Origin: Rotaria macrura
Lineage: Eukaryota > Rotifera > Eurotatoria > Philodinida > Philodinidae
Reading direction: 5' to 3'
DNA length: 64,000 nt
Assembly (NCBI GenBank): GCA_900239685.1
Contig: OENT01000100.1
Span: 153,631 to 217,630 of the forward strand
In this document: in pieces, positions 24,701 through 35,569 of the stretch
How positions within the stretch are numbered: the first letter of the stretch is position 1
How the letters are laid out: each line of letters starts with the position of its first letter
Program-made: the position numbers and the translations under genes
Notes under the pieces: model-generated
What the model was told of the DNA's origin: nothing
Database searches by the model: none
Seen by the model: only the letters and a program-made list of their open reading frames with translations

Positions 24701-27379
24701 TCACATTCAAACGATGTATGCCGCAGTAAAAACAAAAAAAAGGTTCAATGAGCACGGGAAATAACTGTGAAGTGCCAAGTCACTTCGACACGCAACATAA
24801 TAGTATGAAAGTAAATGTGAAGTCTAGTGAAAGATTAATCGTAATGAGGATGAAAGTAAATAGGCTTTTTATCGAGAAAATATGCTTTCAATCTATTTAA
24901 AACTAACTCATTTATGATGAATTCATTCAAGAGATGATTACCATTCAAATATACCATTAGTAATCTGTCTTGCATCATGATAAGATGAAGAATTTAATAA
25001 TTTGTATGAATTTTTCGATCAATTCTAGCGTGTAGCCTAAAACCATAGTCAGATTGTGTATTTTAACATTTTTCTATTATCATCTGTTGATTTAATCTTC
25101 TACCGATGGACAAAGCTCGTATCATGCGTATAAGTAGACGTTGATATTTTCCCTTTGTCTAAGTAAAAATGACCTACACGGTTAATCTACTGATTTTTTT
25201 GCTTCTCTTCATTTCTATTCACTTTCATACTACTTCCTTCCATTTTGTGTGCGTGCTTAAGCATCCATGTTCATCATTTACCAACTCTTAAATACGACCT
25301 AATCGTAACGCATATGGACTAAAATATTCAAATATCAAGCTACTTACAGTCTATGTCATGTTCCTTCACATAATTTATTCATCGTTTTACTATTATGATT
25401 GAATAGATCTATGAGGAATTTTCAATAAATAAATATTGTACATATTAACAAAAAACAGGATTTCAAAAGAAAAATCCATCCTATTATTCGTAACCATTAG
25501 AGAAAGTTTTCTTACAAAGTTTTGCCTGTTGTGAAATAACATTTAAACAGATCTACTTTTTTTTCTTATATAGAACATTGAATTCTATCGAATCGTGCCT
25601 GTGGGTGTACGGCATAGACTTTTAGATACCTTGAAATTCGAATACTTCTGACTGTGCATGTTATGAGTAGCTCGAATTTCAAAATAACTAGTTTAGCAGT
25701 GAGAGCATTCATTTGACCCGAATGTGATCAATTTTCTAAAATTACAATGTACAACCTTCTCGTATTAATTCTTATTTACTTATGCTTGACGTATTATATT
25801 TTAGGAGCCAATGGTGCTGGTAAAACAACAACATTTCGCATGTTAATTAACGATTTAAAACCTTCAACAGGTGAAATAATAATCAATGGTAAAGATATAA
25901 CTAAACTTGTAAGTATTCTTTTATTTTAAATTAATACAACGTAAACTTTCGTCCTTTAGAAACGAGATCTTGGTATTGGTTTTTGTCCACAATTTGATTG
26001 GCTAATAGATAATCTTACCGTGATTGAAACTTTACTTTTATTTGCCAGGTAAAAGAAATAAAGAAGACTTCTTTTTCTCATACTTACTTTGTTGTTTTCT
26101 TGCATAGATTAAAAGGTTTAAAATGGTCAAATGTATCTGAAATTTGTGAACATACGATTGAACTATTCGATCTTGAGATGTATGAAACACGAAAAATACA
26201 AGAGTTGAGGTAGACATCTCACAATATATACATAAAAGACATTACTCATGTTTCTTTTTCCGATTGTAAATAGTGGTGGTAATAAACGGAAAGTTAGCGC
26301 GGCACTAGCATTTATGGCAAATCCAGCATTGATATTTTTAGATGAGCCAACAACAGTAAGATCTTGAAACATTCAAAAGAGAACTGACAAGATATATTCT
26401 TGCTAAACTAGGGTTTAGATGCTGGTGCTAAACGAAAACTGTGGAATGTTATTCGTGCAGCTCGTGATGCTGGTCTTACCATTATTTTGACAAGTCATAG
26501 GTAAGAAAAAAAGCTCATTTTTCCAAGACCTCAAAGATTCTCGACGAAATTAAATCGAATCCGTTTTACGTCTACTCTTTTCAAACTATGGTGATTGTCA
26601 TAGTTTTCAGTCTTCAGTATGCAGCTAGGTTATAAATGTAGGTCGACAAATGCAAAAGAAAAAAGAATACACCTACATCGTAAACGGACTAGGAAGACTT
26701 TGAAATTCGTTGAGCTCTACAAGGTCTGTAAGCATCGAAAGAAGTAAAACGTGGTAGATTTGATTTCTCATGGATCTATTCAATACTCTTTTGTTCATTT
26801 TGTCTTGATCCAAATAGCATGGAAGAATGCGAAGCATTATGTACGAGTAAGTGTCAATAGAAACAGAAATCCTGTGACAATACTAAAATTTATATGACTG
26901 TTTTTTTTTCTTCGAACTTAGAAATAGGTATCATGAAATCAGGACAATTTATGTGTCTTGGAAATTTACAACGATTAAAAAATCGCTTTGGAAATGGTTA
27001 TGCAGTACAAGTCAAATTACCACTGGAAGACATAAATATATTCAAAGAAGAATTAATGTTAACATTACCAGGTGTTCAAATTGATGGTAAGGTCGTATTG
27101 ATTTATTTTTATGAAATTATGTTGATACGTATGAATTTTACAGAACAACATAATGGAATTTTATTCTGCACTATACCATTTTCTTCAATAAGTCCTTCAC
27201 AACATTGTACAAGTATACCGTCACTAAAATTAGCACATGTATTCGATTTATTTAACAGAAAAAAAGAAGAAAAATCTATTGAAAGTTATTCAATAACACA
27301 AACAACACTCGAACAAATATTTGTTCATCTTGCTGGAGAAGATCAGTATATTAATACGGATGAAAATAAAAATAAATAA
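18730..27379 (+). CDS. ABCA-subfamily full transporter
   Basis: Twenty-seven exons keep one frame and give 1738 aa, close to human ABCA3 (1704): 18730-19003, 19054-19131, 19208-19355, 19423-19511, 19570-19679, 19730-19885, 19940-20201, 20252-20410, 20470-20813, 20871-20988, 21050-21151, 21230-21282, 21793-21948, 22021-22054, 22118-22547, 22608-22684, 22747-23630, 23685-24332, 24405-24603, 25805-25908, 25960-26048, 26108-26209, 26274-26355, 26412-26500, 26818-26846, 26922-27086, 27144-27379. Order is TMD1-NBD1-TMD2-NBD2. NBD1 has Walker [10 protein letters not shown] from residue 565, Q-loop FCPQF, signature LSGGM at about 664 and Walker B LILDEP with Asp688. NBD2 has GANGAGKTT from 1441, LSGGNKRK from 1538 and LIFLDEP with Asp1562. 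Both half-sites look catalytically intact. ABCA proteins move lipids across membranes; the substrate here is unknown. An ABCA3-like identity is a guess from length and the short first extracellular loop. Confidence 0.93.
21283..21792 (+). other. ABCA intron 12 (510 bp)
   Basis: Donor GTACGT and acceptor TTTAG; AT-rich, with nothing coding visible. It lies between the Q-loop and signature regions of NBD1. Confidence 0.75.
24604..25804 (+). other. ABCA intron 19 (1201 bp)
   Basis: Donor GTAATG and acceptor TTTTAG interrupt NBD2 just before Walker A (CTA G / GA GCC AAT). No open frame or repeat of note. A further 317-bp intron lies at 26501-26817. Confidence 0.75.
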
Positions 27380-27380
27380 A
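27375..27380 (+). terminator. Poly(A) signal overlapping the ABCA stop codon
   Basis: Overlapping AATAAA motifs at 27365-27380 run through the terminal Asn/Lys codons and the TAA. Cleavage from these would leave an extremely short 3' UTR; ATTAAA near 27466 is an alternative. Confidence 0.4.
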
Positions 27381-27810
27381 ATTTCAATCGATTTCTTAAT
27401 TTACATTGTTGTCATTTTTTTCTCTGCTATTTATATGCATTGTATTCTATGTTCTTATTTGTATGTATTAAAGTAAAGAACGAGAGATTTGTTTTTTTCT
27501 CTGAGCAATCTACGATCCTCATTAATATTTATGCTCAATTGATTTATTCATTTTCTTAGTTGTACACATGTGTGATTATTTATAATCGATCCAGTTAATC
27601 AATCTACAGATTCGGACAGGCTTGTCTAACCGACCATTATCCGGATAGAAGAAAAAGGAAGAAAATGTTCAGTCGTTCATTCTTGCTCGTTCATTTGTTG
27701 TTACAATGTATATGCGCTGAATATAATTATGTTGTGGTTGTACACACCATGTAGCCGAACTGTACTAAATATATATCTATCTATATTTGAGAACAAAGAT
27801 ATTTTTATAG

Positions 27811-27842
27811 ATGTATGTATGCATGTATGTGTGTGTGTGTGT
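27811..27842. repeat. ATGT/GT microsatellite
   Basis: ATGTATGTATGC units grade into a perfect GT run. Non-coding. Confidence 0.85.
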
Positions 27843-28828
27843 ACATGGGCGCTCAACCTTCTGAATATACAACTGATTTTTTTTGCTCGTCCAACAAAAA
27901 CATAAGAAGGCGTAATAATCATTAGATCAGAGAGAGAGAGAGACAGAACGAGCAATTGACGACACTACAAGTAAGTAGTGTTTGTCTTATTTATTCTTCT
28001 ATACCAAAAAAAAAACAACATCACTTGCCCTTGTCGATTCTTTTTATATGGGCAAGTATACACACACAAATATTGGCATAAAAAATCTTACGTAGACAAT
28101 GGAAAAAGTGTATTGCAAGTTCTCATTGCCAAGGTTAACGACACACGCATGGGTATAGATGTTAATATGTATATTTAACAATAAATGACTACTTCGAAGT
28201 AACTAATTCGCTTGTTGTTCTTTTTCTTATATTTCAGCTTGATGTTACATCATCAATGATATTACTTGTTGATTTTACTATCAAAGAATACAAAGATGAT
28301 GAGCGAGAGAACGATCGAAAGGTCTTTCTCAGTTGTAAACTTATTGCTGCTGCTATTGATGATGATGATGATACTAGTGATCAATCTATCTAATAGAATC
28401 TGTTTTGCATTAGTTCATAAAACAAAACAGAAGAAAGACGAATAAAGTAGAATATGTTCTTTTCCTCTTTTCTTCTTTATGTATTTTTTCCTCATGTACT
28501 AGACAGACCGTTATAATACATATAGAAATGCGTAGGTGGAATATGAGATGTAGGATATCACCATGTTCTATTTTGTGTGAGTATACGGAAGCTATGGCCC
28601 TTGTGATCGAGACGGGAAGAGAAAAAAAGGAGGAGAAGACGAACAAGAAAATATATGCATATGCTTTTGTCGTTGTTGTATACTACACATACATATATAT
28701 ATGGGCTTAGTGACCGATTGTCAGGGTAGTTGCACAGTCATAATATTCAATTTTGTATTTCTTTACTATGCATTAAATGAGTTTGATAATGTCCAGTACA
28801 ATTGTGAGTATGTGTGTGAATATGTGAG

Positions 28829-28847
28829 AGGGGAGGGGGGGGGGAGG
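28829..28847. repeat. G-rich tract
   Basis: GAGGGGAGGGGGGGGGGAGG-type sequence, the only long G run in an AT-rich window; it could form a quadruplex on the + strand. Confidence 0.75.
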
Positions 28848-29573
28848 TCAATGTCATCATCAAAACTGGTAAGAATACACGACGATTATGTCGTTATTTC
28901 TTATCGTTCTGTTTCTTTTTTTCTCCTTTTTTTTCTCTATATTCATCAATTCAATTTTGTGAACTTTAGTCGGTAGATTTTTTTTTCTTCGCACATAGGT
29001 GATGTAAGTAAGTATGTCGCTTACACTACTCGTACAATCTTTCTTTTTTTTTGTCTACATCTGGAAGTATGTGTATAGGTAAAGCATTAACATAGACAGT
29101 CGATCGATATAAGCATTGTCTTATCGTATGGGCAACTCCATGATTGCCCATTTGGATGTTACACAGCAGAAGTTCACTTCGTTCTTTCTTTTATGTGTAA
29201 TCACGCTGATTCTCCTATATGCATCTCGCCTTCATCCTACCATAAACAGCTTGCTGAGTCGTTCCTTTTCATCTGTTGATATATTGTATGATCAATTTCT
29301 TTTAAATCAAACTCGATTCTTTTCAGTTTTTTTTTGGTTTCTGTCAATGGGACCTTCGAAACAACAATATCAACATTAATATATTGTAGGTTTTCAAGTG
29401 ATAGTAAATATAATCGTTTTTTTTTTGCAAAATGTATGTCAATCATACAACACAAAAAGAGAACATTAATCTCAAGACGATTCTTGTGATACTCAGCATG
29501 ATGATCAAATTTCTTTTCTTACATATCTAATTGCAATATTTTATTTCAAAACAATTTTTGTTTCATTTTTCAG

Positions 29574-32500
29574 ATGCCAGATACAGGTAAAACTAATCAA
29601 CTTCAACTACGAACGACAACAAATACTCGTTGGCCAAGAAAATGGGCAACCATTGGTGGACGTGGTACATCATCATCATCAACAACAATGATTCCGACAC
29701 AGGTTTCGGATGTGATGGACAATACATCGAAAATGAACAATCATCATCGTCATTCAGCATCATTATTACGTCAATCGTCAACAGCAAGTCGAGCAAACGA
29801 TCGATCAACAATATCGAATGAAACTACTGAACAATCATTAAAAAAGTCACGTTCGTTGATTGATGTCCTACGGTCAAAACTAAACTCTCCTTCTGTACTC
29901 CGTCGTTTTCGTTCAAAATCACGTGAAAGTACAAAACAAAGTCTAACAGAAGTTAATGGACATGCAACAAATGAACAAACAGAAATCAAACAATCCAATG
30001 ATAATCAATCAACAACAGCAACAACAACAACGCCACCAACAAGAAAATCAAGAAAACGTGATCCATCACCAATAAAACGTTTTACTAATCGTCTTTCACA
30101 ATTTACTCGACATCAAAGAACAAAATCGAACGAAAGACAAAGTAGTTATTTTTCTATTGTTTTAGTCGTCTGAAAAAAGATAATTATCAAATATTTATTG
30201 TCTCTTTTTTTTTCTTCTTAAAGAACAATCACCATCAAAATCAATTACAAATGATTCAAATACAGATACGAAGCAACCTCCAACAGTAACACATAATCAA
30301 GATAAAGTTGATCGTATAAATGCATGTTACGATGAAATACGTGCTAAATATTTTAATGATAACGATACAAAAAAGGCGAACACATCAGTTGATGATATCA
30401 ATAATCGTCCGTTTAGTCGACAATCAATAAATGGTACATTGTTGAGTAATGATTTTCTAAATAATTCATCAAGTATTAATTGTCCATTACCATCTGATGA
30501 TCCTCTTCTTCAAGCACGTAAACAATCAAATATTAAATTGAATTGTATGCTCAGCGGTTATACATTAACAAAATCGTTTGCTAATCATGAAAAATTATTT
30601 GGTCAAAATGATTTATTTAAATATAATCATTACTATGATGTCGGAAAAAGAAAATATGATTGGAATTTACCAAATAATAATGATAGATTATTTTCAAGTA
30701 TGAGGACAAAGCCAATTAGTAGAAGTATCGATAATTTTAGACATACACACGTAACCGGTATGTGAAGAAGAAATACGTATGTTTTTATCATATTCTATTA
30801 ATTTATATTACATAGAAAATCAAGTACCAATAACATTAGAAAAAATACATATTGTCAGCGACGAATCATTAGGTAATACTAATCGTTTGACCATTGTGTA
30901 TTGCTAGTTCGATGAGATCATTCCATGGAGTCGTTGCACTCAGTACGGTAAACTTGTTTGAATTACATCATTCGATGGCAAGGACATACTCAGATATGAA
31001 AAATAGGCAGTGATACTTCCTTCTAGAGAGAAACAACAGAGAGAAAGAGAGAGAGATATATATAGTAGTATTTATATTGAACAATACGCTTATGGTGCAA
31101 ATTAGTTTTAATCTCCCGACGAGAGCATACTGTATCAATCGACAAGAGCTTTTTTTTCTCTGTTGATTGCGATGAACAAACTTTCTTTACAACAAATCAA
31201 AATTGATCTCATGTAATAGGTTCTTTCATCCCATTAGTTTCTCTCCATTAGTATAATGAAGGAACATAATTTCCTTCATTAGAAAACATTTTCTTATAAT
31301 GATCAGACGCGGCATTATCGATTTTGTTTCTGGCCATTTCGATGCTGAGGTCTATTTGTCCGTTAAGTATTTTAATAAGAATATAATCAATCTCTTACAT
31401 AATCTTATCAATTAATTTATTATTTAGTTCAAAGAAAAAATAATGGCGATGCTACAACAATATTATCCGATGATAATGAACTTGTCATTGGTGAAGACAA
31501 TGATTTGATAGACTCCGAAAAAAATACATTACATCATTTATCAAACATTCATGTAACATCAAGTGCTCCTGTTAATGAAGGAGTATTAGTTTCAACAACT
31601 TCGAATCTATCTGATAAGAATAAAACAATATCAAATGAAAACTTTCACGATGAAAACGATGAAGAATTTGAACGAAATTTTCTACGTGCAGTTAATCGAG
31701 CACTCGGTGTTGTTAACAAAGATCAAAATCATTTAGTACATCCCATTTGTGATTTATCGAACGAAACTAATGAATCTCATTTGAATCTTATTCAAATGAC
31801 CGAACGAGCACTTTCATCACTTCACAATTCAGCATTATTTACGGTAAAATAACATAAGAAAAATTTTTCGTTTTCGTTTTGTTTTATGTAAGAGTTTTCG
31901 TTTTGAATTTTGCCTTTAGGATGACGATGAAAAGAACGGTAAGCGAAACGTATTCAGATTATAAGTAGCAAGGTATTAATATATGTATATATTAGAGCAA
32001 ACTGATAATAGTACAGATTTGTCCAGTATTGAATTAGTTGATCGTACTGATGAACTTTCAACTATGGAAGAAATATTAAGAGTTCCTGATGAAAATCAAC
32101 AAGAAATAAGTAATGATAATAGCATTGATAAGTCTATCTGGTCAGTTATTGATGATTTAATACGCCAAGTGGAAGATTTATTAGTCGAAGATTGCAAGGT
32201 AAGCTCAATAAAAGACTAACATGATAATAATCAAATGTTCGCACTTCGATCAACATCATCGTTTGCACGTGTTTATCTATGATGGTGGACCTAATTGTGG
32301 TTTTTTTCTATTAATTTCTTCTTTCTTTGCCTGATGGTCAATGTTTATATCAACATTTTGTATCTTCTTTGTTTTGCCAGATTATTTTGTGTGTATGTTA
32401 TCTTTCTCTGTTGTTGTGTGCTTCCTTTTTTTTATTTTAATATTCTTCTTTTGAACTAACCAACAAGAACTTCATCACGCATACGTGGTTTCGCTTTTTT

Positions 32501-34157
32501 TTACTGAGTTCATCGTTTACTAATAAAAATATTGATAAGCGAAAAGTTGAGTCCGATATGATTGGTTATCTTTAACACCATATTGCCGGCCTCAGTAGTT
32601 ATGAGTAATAAAAACAACTGAGGAAAAAAGTCGAAGATTAGAAAAATTCAACAAATGAACTTTGATCTTCTATGTCTTGATTTAAAATGAGTATAAGATT
32701 TTCAAATTTATTGTTTGCATGTGATTCATTCTCTTCTATCCATGGAAAAAAAGCATTATTTTCTCGGAGGACAGAATCAGATATTCTTTTTACTTGTTTA
32801 TTAAGATAAAAGATTTTTGATTCGTTCGCTTTGGTTTGATGATGTGAAGCATGTTATGGTAGAATAGAAAATGCAAAATGATGAGAGTGACTCACATTTT
32901 CTAGTATTGTTTTTTCTCTCTTCTTTTTTCTTAAGTCAAGGCACGCACATCACTATCGAACAAGCCTATCCATCTCTTTCGAGCAAGTAAGACGACATAA
33001 CAATTTCGATCATAGCCACGTCGGCAATTCATTCTCTCTCTCTCTCTCCATCACATTCTCTCTCGCGTTCATTTCGTCATTACAGTCACTACATCTTTCT
33101 TTTTTCATCAGCTACTATTGTACGCCTGTCGGGTTTTTTGGCTAACAATATGGTAAGCAATAAAAAATAGTTTTCTTTTCCTTACCAATATATTAATCTT
33201 ATTTTCCCACTGAGAATGTGTTCAAATGATCAATTTGTTTATATCCGTATATATATATAAGCTGGCATAATAAATTAGTTTGTTTCTATTTCTCATAAAC
33301 GATTTTTCCTTTTTTTTTGCATTATGTCAAAATCAGACACAATGAGGGTGTGTGTTTGTGTTTATAGACGTTTTGAAAATGTTTATTTACTGATGCAAAT
33401 ATATTCCGTATTTAGAATGGCCGAACATTTTTGTCCAAATTGGATGATGAAGAGAAAACAATTAAATCCAAAGCAGATGCTTATAATAAATTACTTCAAA
33501 CAGATGACATCCGATTAACTGAAGAAGGTGCGCTTATAAATCCTTAGTTAACGATAAAAAAGAGCTTTGATTTTTGTTTTTTTTATTAATTATAGTTCGC
33601 ACAGATATTAATGCTATTATTGGCGAAGTTAATTTATTACTAAGAGGCAAACTTAAACAATTTCGTGGTCTATGCGAGAGAAACGTGGTACGTTAATTTG
33701 TATAAATTGTTTTGCTTTTCTAAGAATGATTCTCCGTAGACAAAGTCAAATGCAAACGAACCAATACCACTTGACAGTGATCTTGAAGGCTTTTGGGATA
33801 TAACATATCCACTTATTGATAAAGTTAAAGAGAAATTTGCTAAGCTTGATGTACGTAAATCAAAACAATGGGCACTGATTGAAGAGTATGATCCAAATGA
33901 TGGTACAGAGAAATAACTTACCGTCTGTTTTTTTTTGAGTTTGAGACTTTTATTTTTATTCTATAGTTAATAATCGTCTTCGTGTAATCGATGATCGTCT
34001 GAAACAGCTTCAACCTCAACAAAATAAATCATCGAAAATTCCGATAACAAAATCAGCGAACGATGATTTAAAAAAATTAATTCAAGAACGACGAAAAGCA
34101 GCTGCTAACACGACAAATCAAAATCATGATATTGAGATATTTCTCGCACATAAATAA
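29574..34157 (+). CDS. DLGAP/SAPAP (GKAP) family scaffold protein
   Basis: Ten exons: 29574-30141, 30224-30757, 30816-30872, 31428-31843, 31920-31938, 31996-32198, 33416-33527, 33596-33687, 33740-33902, 33967-34157. They give 784 aa in one frame. The first 600 residues are Ser/Thr/Asn-rich and probably disordered, with basic RSKSRES-type stretches. The last 185 residues match the GKAP C-terminal homology region: NGRTFLSKLDDEE (family FLKLLQAE), EVNLLLRGKLKQFRGLC (family LLMSQKFQQFRGLC), DLEGFWDITYPLIDKV and QWALIEEY. DLGAP proteins bridge DLG/PSD-95 guanylate kinase domains to Shank at synapses and also act in spindle biology (DLGAP5). The protein ends EIFLAHK rather than the family's TRL-type PDZ ligand, so Shank PDZ binding is doubtful. 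A splice acceptor abuts the ATG. Confidence 0.85.
30873..31427 (+). other. DLGAP intron 3 (555 bp)
   Basis: Donor GTAATA, acceptor TTTAG. It contains a GA-rich tract running into TATATA near 31040-31062, and nothing coding. Confidence 0.7.
32199..33415 (+). other. DLGAP intron 6 with possible internal promoter
   Basis: 1217 bp separating the disordered half from the GKAP domain. T-rich, with a CT-repeat block at 33031-33065 and an ATG/donor at 33150-33156 (annotated separately). No other coding signal. Confidence 0.65.
33031..33156 (+). promoter_or_regulatory. Candidate internal promoter and alternative first exon of DLGAP
   Basis: A CTCTCTCTCTCTC block (GAGA-type element on the other strand) is followed about 100 bp later by ATG directly joined to a strong donor (ATG/GTAAGC at 33150-33156). 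Splicing to 33416 would be in phase and give M-NGRTFLSKL, a short isoform with only the GKAP domain. The CT block mirrors the AG tract before the putative leader exon at 27.9 kb. Inferred from sequence only. Confidence 0.35.
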
Positions 34158-34158
34158 A
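34153..34158 (+). terminator. Poly(A) signal overlapping the DLGAP stop codon
   Basis: AATAAA includes the terminal TAA. A second AATAAA lies near 34331 at a more usual distance. Confidence 0.4.
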
Positions 34159-35383
34159 ATCAAAACAAAAATATACGACTTCGTTTAATGTGCAATATAT
34201 ATATTTGTATATCATCACCTTTTCAAGAAAACAACAAAAAAAAAATAACACGACAAATTTTACTCATGTGTGCTTGTGTGCGTGTGTGTCTGTCTCTTTT
34301 ATTTTTCTAATTGTTCTAAAAAACAATGACAATAAAAAAAACCTTAATCATACTTACAACTGATAACATCAGAGGTTTTTTCTTTGAATACAAGGAAAAT
34401 AATAATTAGTTATTCGCTATGACAATAACGTCATTTTTCTTGTTAACCATGCTAACAAACTGAGAAGAGAATGTACTTAAAATACATAGCTATGTGTTCT
34501 ACTCGAAACGTTATATAGGTAAAAGAAGCGGACAATAATAAACTGTGTATTGTAAATATGACTTCTTAATACGATTTATATCATGAAAACAACAAACATT
34601 TAACAGTAAGGTAGATTTCACGAAGAGAACGAAGACGTTTACTTGTGGAGTCCATTACAAATGTCAATCAATTAGAATTGTTTATATTGATAAACATGTT
34701 AATGTCTTGTATGGTCTTATTGAAAATTAAGAGATCCGACCATGTTATGCATGTATGAATTTAATGACATTCACATTGGTATGCTTCTTTTGTACAATTA
34801 TTACTTCATCGATCAGAAACCTTCTGATGATTAATTACTCACGTCTAAACTATTATATTCATCACCATGTGGGGGGTCATGGGTATAGTTGTTTTCGACA
34901 AAGTATAGGATTTTTGTGTTAATGCCCTTTTTCTTTTGCTAATTTTGTACAACTCCGCCGTATGTATTTTGTCTTTCATAAAAACAATAGTTACAAGAAA
35001 CCTAGTACAATGTTTATTACTGTCGTCATACATATATTTATCAAATGTTAGAGATTTGTCGATCTATGCCTTTTTTTCTTGTGATAAATAAACAATATAT
35101 ATATATATATATACATATATCCTGAAGATTATGTTTTCATTCTTTTATTAGAATAACTGGTGTATAGCAATTGAATCATTAGTTTGTTGCTGCTCGCAAG
35201 AACTGATCTTTTTTTCTGTTCATATATTTACATGCACATTCATCCATCCATATATATATATATATATACATATCCATACGAGTAAGAGTAATCTTCTGAT
35301 ACACATGCTATTTCTCTGTCATATTTTTGATAGAGACTCACATTACGTATAACACATTTTGATTTACAATTTTTGTCTTATTC
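34159..35383. other. Intergenic, no gene recognised
   Basis: About 1.2 kb of AT-rich DNA with two TA microsatellites (annotated with the cluster) and no supported frame. Confidence 0.6.
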
Positions 35384-35569
35384 ATGTTCGCTTTATTTAT
35401 TGTAATTATTTTCTGTCAGGTAATTCCTCTTCTATTTCTCCTATAATTGGTTTTTTCATCACACTTGAATATAATTCATGCAAAGACAAAACAGAATTTA
35501 TTGTCTGTTAATCGTCCAAACTTTTTCAATATCTTATTATATTAATACATAAATATATATATATATATG
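35094..35569. repeat. Cluster of TA dinucleotide microsatellites
   Basis: Three (TA)n runs of 8-10 units at 35095-35113, 35250-35269 and 35552-35569. The last lies in the first intron of the collagen gene. Confidence 0.8.

Larger units (their letters stand above)
27381..29573. other. Intergenic and probable 5' leader region of the DLGAP gene
   Basis: About 2.2 kb rich in simple repeats. A purine-rich AG tract at 27929-27943 is followed by ACTACAA and a strong donor GTAAGT at 27970, which could be a 5'-UTR exon spliced to the acceptor at 29571-29573. Frames here are short and low-complexity, and I support no protein. Confidence 0.45.

Noticed and set aside
29630..29821. Open frames overlapping the first DLGAP exon
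   Set aside because: Shadows in other frames of the Ser/Thr-rich exon, with repetitive composition only.
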